The notes under the pieces: model-generated
Told to the model about the DNA's origin: nothing
Database searches by the model: none
What the model saw: the letters and a program-made list of their open reading frames with translations, nothing else
Position numbers and translations under genes: made by a program
DNA from: RFTU01 sp046094505
Lineage (GTDB): Bacteria > Pseudomonadota > Gammaproteobacteria > Burkholderiales > Burkholderiaceae_C
Assembly (NCBI GenBank): GCA_046094505.1
Contig: JBJTHN010000065.1
Span: 1 to 64,000, forward strand
DNA: 64,000 bases
Reading direction: 5' to 3'
Shown: one piece after another, positions 54,670-64,000 of the stretch
Position numbering within the stretch: the stretch's first letter is position 1
How the letters are laid out: every line of letters begins with the position of its first letter

Positions 54670-56115
54670 ATGATCCACGCCATGGATGCCCCCCGCAACG
54701 AATTCGACCTCATGGACCTGCCGGCGCCCGGCACCACCTCGCCCGATGCCGATGTGGCCAAGCTGAGGACGCCGCCCCATTCCTACGAGGCTGAGCAAAG
54801 CGTCCTGGGTGGGCTGTTGCTGGACAACAGCGCCTGGGACAGGGCCGCAGACCTCGTGACGGCCTCGGACTTCTACCGGTATGAGCACCGGGTGATGTTC
54901 CAGGCCATCGGTGACCTGGTGCAGCAGGGCAAGCCCGCCGATGTGGTGACGGTCCACGAGCGGCTGCAGAGTTTGGGCAAGGCCCAGGAGTGCGGCGGGA
55001 TTGCGCACCTCAACGCCTTGGCCCAAAGCGTGCCCAGTGCGGCCAACCTGCGCCGCTACGCTGAGATCGTGCGCGAGCGCGCGGTGCTGCGCAAGCTGAT
55101 CGAGGCCAGCGATGAGATCGCCACCAAAGCCTTCAACCCGCAGGGCCGGCAGGTGTCCACCATCTTGGATGAGTCGGAAACCAAGATCCTGCAGATCGGT
55201 GAGGAAGGCTCGCGCGCCCGTCAGAACTTTCACCAGATGACCGACTTGCTGGTAGCGTTGATGGACCGGGTCAACGAGCTGCACGAGAACGGGGCCGAAG
55301 AGGTCACGGGTGTGCGTACCGGCTTCTACGATTTCGACCGTATGACCGCAGGCTTGCAGCCGGGTGACCTGGTGGTCTTGGCCGCACGCCCTAGCATGGG
55401 CAAGACCGCCTTGGCCATCAACATTGCCGAGCATGTGGCCGTGACCGAGGGTCTGCCCGTGGTGGTGTTCTCCATGGAAATGGGCGCTTCGCAACTGGCC
55501 CTGCGCATGGTGGGCTCCATTGGCCGCATTGACCTACAGCACCTGCGCACGGGCAACTTGGGAAACGAAGAGTGGTCACGCTTGACCGAAGCCGTGGACA
55601 AGCTGTCCAAGGCGAACATCTTCATCGACGAGACGCCCGCCCTCAATCCGGCCGAGCTGCGCGCACGGGCTCGTCGGCAAGCTCGCCAGTGCGGCAAGCT
55701 CGGGCTTATCGTGGTGGACTACCTGCAGCTCATGAGCGGCAGCAGCGGCAGTGAAGAGAACCGGGCCACCGAGCTGGGTGAGATTTCTCGGGGCCTGAAG
55801 GCGCTGGCCAAGGAGCTGCAGTGCCCGGTGGTGGCCCTGTCCCAACTCAACCGCAGCGTCGAAACCCGCAACGACAAGCGGCCGATGATGAGCGACCTTC
55901 GGGAGTCGGGTGCCATTGAACAAGATGCCGACGTCATCATGTTCATCTACCGCGACGACTACTACAACAAAGAAAACAGCAAGGAGCCCGGCGTGGCCGA
56001 GGTGATCATCGCCAAGCAGCGCAATGGCCCGGTGGGCACGGTGAAGTTGGCCTTCGTCAAGGCCAACACCAAGTTTGATAACCTGGCACCGGGCAGTATG
56101 GGTGCCGAGTACTGA
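54670..56115 (+). CDS. dnaB: Replicative DNA helicase DnaB
   Basis: DnaB is the hexameric 5'-3' helicase of the replisome. The 481-residue protein has the N-terminal primase-binding domain (about 30-135, with HSYEAEQSVLGGLLLDN) and the RecA-like domain with Walker A ARPSMGKTALAI (about 238-249). Walker B falls in GLIVVDYLQLM, and the arginine-finger region lies in DLRESGAIEQDADVIMF. ATG 54670 and the in-frame ATG 54682 are both possible; neither has a clear ribosome-binding site. Confidence 0.97.
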   Translation: MIHAMDAPRNEFDLMDLPAPGTTSPDADVAKLRTPPHSYEAEQSVLGGLLLDNSAWDRAADLVTASDFYRYEHRVMFQAIGDLVQQGKPADVVTVHERLQSLGKAQECGGIAHLNALAQSVPSAANLRRYAEIVRERAVLRKLIEASDEIATKAFNPQGRQVSTILDESETKILQIGEEGSRARQNFHQMTDLLVALMDRVNELHENGAEEVTGVRTGFYDFDRMTAGLQPGDLVVLAARPSMGKTALAINIAEHVAVTEGLPVVVFSMEMGASQLALRMVGSIGRIDLQHLRTGNLGNEEWSRLTEAVDKLSKANIFIDETPALNPAELRARARRQARQCGKLGLIVVDYLQLMSGSSGSEENRATELGEISRGLKALAKELQCPVVALSQLNRSVETRNDKRPMMSDLRESGAIEQDADVIMFIYRDDYYNKENSKEPGVAEVIIAKQRNGPVGTVKLAFVKANTKFDNLAPGSMGAEY

Positions 56116-56187
56116 CCATGCTTGGTAACCCCGGCCCGCAGCGGTGCTGCGCTGACGGCGCCGGGTCCGGCCACATGGGCTTCAGCC

Positions 56188-57333
56188 TTACTTGAACAGG
56201 TCCTTGACCCGATCCGTCCAACTCTTGGCGTTGGGCGAGTGCTTGTCACCCCCGCTGCGGAATGACTCGTCCAGCTCGCGCAGCAGCTTGCGCTGAGCAT
56301 CGGTCAGCTTCACCGGCGTTTCCACGTTGACGTGACAGTAGAGGTCGCCCGGGTAGGCCGAGCGCACACCCTTGATGCCCTTGCCCCGCAGCCGGAAGGT
56401 CTTGCCGTGTTGCGTGCCTTCGGGCAGGTCGATTTCGGCCTTGCCGCCCAAGGTGGGCACCTCCATCGTGCCGCCCAAAGCGGCCATGGTCATCGAAACC
56501 GGTACGCTGCAGTGCAAGTCGTCGCCATCGCGCTCGAAGATGTCATGGGCCTTGATCCGGATTTCGATGTACAGGTCGCCAGGCGGGCCACCATTGACGC
56601 CGGGCTCACCGTTGCCCACTGAGCGGATGCGCATGCCTTCAGCAATGCCCGCGGGGATCCGCACCTCCAAGGTCTTTTGCTTCTTGAGCTTGCCCGCACC
56701 GTTGCAGGTGGTGCAGGGGTCGGGGATGATCTTGCCCGAGCCGCGGCACTGGGGGCAGGTTTGCTGGATGCTGAAGAAGCCCTGGCGCATGTGGACCGCA
56801 CCCGAGCCATTGCAGCCCGTGCAGGCCTTGGGGCTGGTGCCCGGCTTGGCGCCGCTGCCATGACAGGTATCACACGTTTCCCAGCTGGGAATGCGGATCT
56901 GCGTGTCTTTGCCTGCGGCAGCTTCTTCCAGGGCGATCTCAGTGGCGTAGGACAGGTCTGAACCGCGGTAGACCTGTTGCCCACCGCCGCGGCGGCCGCC
57001 CTGTGCGCCGAAGATGTCTCCAAAGATGTCACCGAAGGCTTCTGCAAAACCACCGAAGCCCTCAGCACCCGGGCCGCCCCTGGCTCCGCCCATATTGGGG
57101 TCGACACCCGCATGGCCAAACTGGTCGTAGGCTGCACGCTTCTTGGGGTCGGAGAGCATCTCGTAGGCCTCCTTGGCCTCCTTGAACTTCTCCTCGGCCT
57201 TCTTCGCACCTTCGCCCTGGTTGCGGTCAGGGTGGTACTTCATAGCCAGCTTGCGATAGGCCTTCTTGATGTCCTCATCGCTGGCGTTCTTCGGAACGTC
57301 CAGCACTTCGTAGTAATCGCGCTTGGTGGCCAT
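56188..57333 (-). CDS. dnaJ: Molecular chaperone DnaJ
   Basis: DnaJ presents substrates to DnaK and stimulates its ATPase. The 381-residue protein has the J domain with the HPD motif at 34-36, a Gly/Phe-rich linker (about 75-120), and the zinc-finger domain of four C-x2-C-x-G-x-G units (CDTCHGSG, CTGCNGSG, CPQCRGSG, CTTCNGAG), then two C-terminal beta domains. A ribosome-binding AGGAAA precedes the ATG. A terminator-like hairpin separates it from dnaK (57358-57402). It converges with dnaB, 72 bases apart. Confidence 0.98.
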   Translation of the reverse strand: MATKRDYYEVLDVPKNASDEDIKKAYRKLAMKYHPDRNQGEGAKKAEEKFKEAKEAYEMLSDPKKRAAYDQFGHAGVDPNMGGARGGPGAEGFGGFAEAFGDIFGDIFGAQGGRRGGGQQVYRGSDLSYATEIALEEAAAGKDTQIRIPSWETCDTCHGSGAKPGTSPKACTGCNGSGAVHMRQGFFSIQQTCPQCRGSGKIIPDPCTTCNGAGKLKKQKTLEVRIPAGIAEGMRIRSVGNGEPGVNGGPPGDLYIEIRIKAHDIFERDGDDLHCSVPVSMTMAALGGTMEVPTLGGKAEIDLPEGTQHGKTFRLRGKGIKGVRSAYPGDLYCHVNVETPVKLTDAQRKLLRELDESFRSGGDKHSPNAKSWTDRVKDLFK

Positions 57334-57357
57334 CGGGTTTCCTGGCTCTATGAACTC

Positions 57358-57402
57358 AAAAGCCGCGTGGGCTGCCGCCGCTGCGGGCGGGCCTCACGCG
57401 GC
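57358..57402 (-). terminator. Terminator-like hairpin between dnaK and dnaJ
   Basis: On the minus strand GCCGCGTG (57402-57395) pairs perfectly with CACGCGGC (57369-57362). The GC-rich loop can fold further, and TTTT follows. It lies 35 bases after the dnaK stop, so it is probably an attenuator that lets only part of the transcript continue into dnaJ. Confidence 0.65.
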
Positions 57403-57436
57403 ACGCGGGGTGTCGGCCGAGCCGCACCCCGGGGCA

Positions 57437-59392
<1,956 letters not shown>

Positions 59393-59450
59393 GATGGCTC
59401 CTAGTGTGGGGGTGGCCGCGCGTGGCGGCGTCATTCAAGTCTGGATAGAA

Positions 59451-59477
59451 CGTAGGGGCATTCGTGGGGTTTTCAAG
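59451..59477 (-). promoter_or_regulatory. Sigma-32 type promoter of dnaK
   Basis: On the minus strand CTTGAAA (59477-59471) and CCCCTAC (59458-59452) are 12 bases apart, close to the heat-shock consensus CTTGAAA / CCCCATnT (13-14 apart). It lies in the 99-base gap between grpE and dnaK, so dnaK can be expressed apart from grpE. Confidence 0.75.
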
Positions 59478-59491
59478 CCCCCAAGCCCCGG

Positions 59492-60034
59492 TCAACGTGG
59501 TGCGACCACGGTGACCAGTGCCGGCCGCAAGACCCGATCTGCGATCAGGTAACCCTTTTGCAGCACCGTCACCACGGTGTTGGGTTCCTGCTCGGCGGGC
59601 ACCATGCTGATGGCCTGGTGGTGGTGCGGGTCGAACTTTGTACCGGCAGGCGGGTTGATCTCCAGAACCTTGTTGCGCTCCAGCGCCGAGGCCAGCTGGC
59701 GCAGCGTGGCGTTGACGCCTTCGAGCATCTGCTCGGTGGTCGCAGCAGACAGGGCGGTGGCCGCTTCCAGGCTGTCTCGAACCGGCAGCAGGCTCTCGGC
59801 AAAGGACTCGATGGCGAACTTGCGCGCCTTGCTGATGTCCTCTTCGCTGCGGCGGCGGATGTTTTCCACCTCGGCCTTGGCCCTCAGGTAGGCGTCGGAC
59901 ACCTCGGCGTGCCGGGCTTGAAGCTCGGACAGCTGCTGTTCGGGCGTCAGTGCGCTGCCAGCCTGCGGGGCGGCAGCGCCGGGGTCCAGGGGTTCGGCGG
60001 CTGATCCAGCCTGGGGTTCTTGCGCGGTGCTCAT
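59492..60034 (-). CDS. grpE: Nucleotide exchange factor GrpE
   Basis: GrpE releases ADP from DnaK and is the thermosensor of the system. The 180-residue protein has a disordered N-terminus (Ala/Gln/Pro rich), a long coiled coil (about 35-90, with AYLRAKAEVENIRRRSEEDI), and the beta domain with FDPHHHQAISMVPAEQEPNTV. ATG 60034 is 151 bases after hslR. The leader holds a sigma-32 type promoter and two hairpins. Confidence 0.97.
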   Translation of the reverse strand: MSTAQEPQAGSAAEPLDPGAAAPQAGSALTPEQQLSELQARHAEVSDAYLRAKAEVENIRRRSEEDISKARKFAIESFAESLLPVRDSLEAATALSAATTEQMLEGVNATLRQLASALERNKVLEINPPAGTKFDPHHHQAISMVPAEQEPNTVVTVLQKGYLIADRVLRPALVTVVAPR

Positions 60035-60162
60035 GTGGTTTCTTGTGGATGGGCGCTAAAAGAATGTGTCAGCAGGCCATACCTGCGATCGGTCGGTTTC
60101 ATGCGGGGTGTGCCAGAGCCCGCTGCGCAGGCGGCCCCGCGGCCGCACGCCCGACCCCAGGC

Positions 60163-60190
60163 AGATGGGGCCGCTGCCGGCCAATTCAAG
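60163..60190 (-). promoter_or_regulatory. Sigma-32 type promoter of grpE, overlapping the hslR stop
   Basis: On the minus strand CTTGAAT (60190-60184) and CCCCATCT (60170-60163) are 13 bases apart, a near-perfect match to the heat-shock promoter. The hslR stop codon TGA (60188-60186) lies within the -35. The expected start near 60156 leaves a 5' leader of about 120 bases with a strong hairpin (GCGGCC-GCGG-GGCCGC) and a smaller one (GCAGG-TATGG-CCTGC). Confidence 0.8.
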
Positions 60191-60659
60191 AGGGGCTGGT
60201 GTCGTCCCAGCTGGCGCTCCAGCGGTCCCAGTGGCCGAGCTCGCGGCGGTCTCGCTTGGTAGGGCGGCCCGCCGGTTGGCTGAGGGCGGGCTCCACGCCC
60301 ATGCGGCGCAGCCGCAGGGCTTCCTCACGCGCCAGGCGACTGGCCTCGGTTTCGGCATAGAGGGCTTGGGCCACGGGTGCGGGGCCCCGGGTGGTGCTCA
60401 GGCCCAGCACGCGCACGGTTCGCACCAGTCCGCCGCTCTCGCGGATCTCGATCTCATCGCCCGGGTGCACCTCCCGGGACGGCTTGGCGGCATGGCCACC
60501 CACCCACACGCGGTGACGGTCGATGGCCTCCAAGGCCAGGGTCCGGGTTTTGAAAAACCGCGCCGCCCACAGCCACTTGTCCAGCCGACACCGATTGGCT
60601 GGCGCCGCATCAGCCGCCGCTTCAGCAGCTTCGCGGTGGGGCGACGCACGCCGCCCCAT
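60186..60659 (-). CDS. hslR: Heat-shock protein 15, S4-domain RNA-binding protein
   Basis: Hsp15 binds 50S subunits that still carry a nascent chain and helps them recycle after heat shock. The 157-residue protein has an S4 RNA-binding domain starting near residue 24 (CRLDKWLWAARFFKTR) and a basic C-terminal half rich in Arg. An N-terminal Ala/Glu segment precedes the domain. The ATG at 60659 shares one base with the hemH stop (TGATG), so the two are coupled. Its own stop is part of the grpE promoter. Confidence 0.9.
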   Translation of the reverse strand: MGRRASPHREAAEAAADAAPANRCRLDKWLWAARFFKTRTLALEAIDRHRVWVGGHAAKPSREVHPGDEIEIRESGGLVRTVRVLGLSTTRGPAPVAQALYAETEASRLAREEALRLRRMGVEPALSQPAGRPTKRDRRELGHWDRWSASWDDTSPS

Positions 60660-61771
60660 CAATCCTTGGCGCCCAGGCGCAGGGCGGCTTCGCGCTGAAG
60701 GCGGCTTTCTGCCAGGGCCACCTGGCCGTCGCCGGTGCCGGCACGGGTCTGTACCGGCCAGCCCTGCAGATGCTGCTCGGCGATGGAGGCCAGGGCCTCG
60801 ATCCAAGCGGGGTCGTCGTTCAGGCAGGGAATGTAGTGAAAAGCCTTGCCGCCGGACGTCAAGAAGGCGTGTTGGGCCTCTTGTGCGATTTCCTCCAGCG
60901 TTTCCAGGCAGTCGGAGGTAAAGCCCGGGCACATGACGTCTACCCGTTCGCAGCCCTCTTGGGCCATGCGGATGAGGGTGGGCTCGGTGTAGGGCTCAAG
61001 CCATTTGGCCTTGCCAAAGCGGCTTTGGAAGGTCACCACCACTTCCGACTCGGCCAGGCCCAAGGCTTCGCGCAGCAGTCGCGCGGTCTTGTAGCACTCG
61101 CAGTGATAGGGGTCGCCCAGGTGCAGGGAACGCTCGGGCACGCCATGAAAGCTCAGCAACAGTTTGGGGCTGCGGCCGTGCTGTGCCCAATGCGCACGCA
61201 CCCGGCCGGCCAGGGCCTGGATGTACCCGGGGTGGTCGTGGTAATGGTTCACGAAGCGCCACTCGGGCATGCGGCGTTGGCGCGCAGACCAGGCCATGAC
61301 GGCGTCTTGGGCGCTGGCGGTGGTGGCGGCCGCGTACTGGGGGTACAGGGGCAGCATCAGGATGCGCTGAACGCCACCGGCCTTCAGATCATCCAAGACC
61401 GAGGCCACCGATGGATTGCCATAGCGCATGGCCGGGCGAACCGTGATGTCAAGGCCCCGGGCCTGCAGGGCCTGGTCGAGCAGGGTGGCCTGTTGCTGGG
61501 TCCAGTGCGCCAACGGTGAACCCTGAGGGGTCCAGATGCTGGCGTACTTGGCCGCGGACTTGGCTGGCCGCACGCGCAGGATGATGCCGTGCAGCAACGG
61601 CTTCCACACCACGGCGGGAATCTCCACCACGCGGGGGTCGCTCAGAAACTCGGCCAGGTAGCGCCGCAAGGCTGGCGCGGTGGGTGCATCCGGCGTACCG
61701 AGATTGACCAACAGCACGGCGGTGCGGGCGGCGCTGCCGTGTCGGTAGGCGGGTTCGGTTTGGAAGCTCAT
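60659..61771 (-). CDS. hemH: Ferrochelatase
   Basis: HemH inserts iron into protoporphyrin IX, the last step of heme synthesis. The 370-residue protein begins with LLVNLGTPDAPTAPALRRYL (about 20-39). It has catalytic H209 in LLSFHGVPERSL, and the segment PLYPQYAAATTA (about 141-152) lies in the porphyrin-binding region. CPGFTSDCLETLEEI follows. Start ATG 61771 has a GACAAT -10-like sequence just 8 bases upstream on the minus strand, too close for a usual leader. It is the first gene of a leftward run toward dnaJ. Confidence 0.96.
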   Translation of the reverse strand: MSFQTEPAYRHGSAARTAVLLVNLGTPDAPTAPALRRYLAEFLSDPRVVEIPAVVWKPLLHGIILRVRPAKSAAKYASIWTPQGSPLAHWTQQQATLLDQALQARGLDITVRPAMRYGNPSVASVLDDLKAGGVQRILMLPLYPQYAAATTASAQDAVMAWSARQRRMPEWRFVNHYHDHPGYIQALAGRVRAHWAQHGRSPKLLLSFHGVPERSLHLGDPYHCECYKTARLLREALGLAESEVVVTFQSRFGKAKWLEPYTEPTLIRMAQEGCERVDVMCPGFTSDCLETLEEIAQEAQHAFLTSGGKAFHYIPCLNDDPAWIEALASIAEQHLQGWPVQTRAGTGDGQVALAESRLQREAALRLGAKD

Positions 61772-61915
61772 GTCCCGCTATTGTCGGGCAGCCCGCTGCT
61801 CGAGGGCCTGCGTGGCACCGGTATCCGGGCCTGGTGTGAGGAGTTGTCGGCACTGGCCGGCCTCAGGCGCCGTGGCGCCGAAGACCTGCACAGGGCCGGG
61901 CGAGGGCGCTGAGGC
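61772..61915. other. Intergenic gap between hemH and rpoD
   Basis: The 144 bases hold no gene I can support. A self-complementary GGCGCC-AC-GGCGCC hairpin lies at about 61870-61890, downstream of the rpoD stop on the minus strand. It has no T-run, so read-through from rpoD to hemH is possible. Confidence 0.4.

Positions 61916-64000
<2,085 letters not shown>

Noticed and set aside
61870..61900. GGCGCC inverted repeat after rpoD as an intrinsic terminator
   Set aside because: The stem is short and no T-run follows on the minus strand.

Overview
The window reads as chromosomal core genome of a high-GC betaproteobacterium, most likely Burkholderiales and probably Comamonadaceae. This rests on gene order and protein character: a 14-gene nuo operon followed by a DUF2818 gene, rpsF-priB-rpsR-rplI, hemH-hslR-grpE-dnaK-dnaJ, divergent ppsR/ppsA, and a Lys/Ala-rich RpoD N-terminus. 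It is inference, because no rRNA or other placement marker is present. Coding is very dense. Most neighbours overlap by 1-8 bp, no gene-free stretch exceeds about 260 bases apart from the tRNA region, and I see no insertion sequence, prophage, integrase or CRISPR.

Layout. 1-3.3 kb: end of the isc cluster (hscA, fdx), tsaD and an aminotransferase. 3.3-8.7 kb: rpsO, pnp, a quinone oxidoreductase, tpiA and secG. 8.8-9.0 kb: tRNA-Leu(GAG) with a structured 3' trailer and an intrinsic terminator. 9.1-25.3 kb: nuoABCDEFGHIJKLMN (complex I), then a small membrane protein (DUF2818), a Nudix ADP-ribose pyrophosphatase and a DUF1178 protein. 25.3-29.4 kb, minus strand: metY, alpha/beta hydrolase, DUF2069 membrane protein, FAD-linked oxidase. 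29.4-32.3 kb: CBS protein, aroC, MFS permease. 32.3-34.0 kb, minus: the NAD(P)HX repair enzyme nnr. 34.0-49.5 kb: the translation and envelope run rpsB-tsf-pyrH-frr-uppS-cdsA-dxr-rseP-bamA-skp-lpxD-fabZ-lpxA-lpxB-rnhB and a SpoU methyltransferase. 49.5-52.9 kb: ppsR and ppsA, divergent. 53-56.1 kb: rpsF-priB-rpsR-rplI and dnaB. 56.2-61.8 kb, minus: hemH-hslR-grpE-dnaK-dnaJ. 61.9-64 kb, minus: most of rpoD, cut by the window edge.

How the genes work together. The genes cover respiration (complex I and Fe-S supply), ribosome and RNA metabolism (rpsO/pnp, rpsB/tsf/frr, S6/S18/L9), isoprenoid, lipid A and outer-membrane assembly (uppS, dxr, lpxDAB, fabZ, rseP, bamA, skp), and heat shock. I see no complete new system. 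The most interesting signals are regulatory or junctional: two sigma-32-type promoters (for grpE, with its -35 containing the hslR stop codon, and for dnaK), an attenuator-like hairpin between dnaK and dnaJ, the tRNA-Leu trailer and terminator just ahead of nuoA, a 10-bp segment serving as rpsB -10 on one strand and overlapping the nnr Shine-Dalgarno on the other, a 63-bp antisense coding overlap of an MFS gene with nnr, a probable CTG start for priB, and the little-studied DUF2818-Nudix-DUF1178 tail of the nuo operon.
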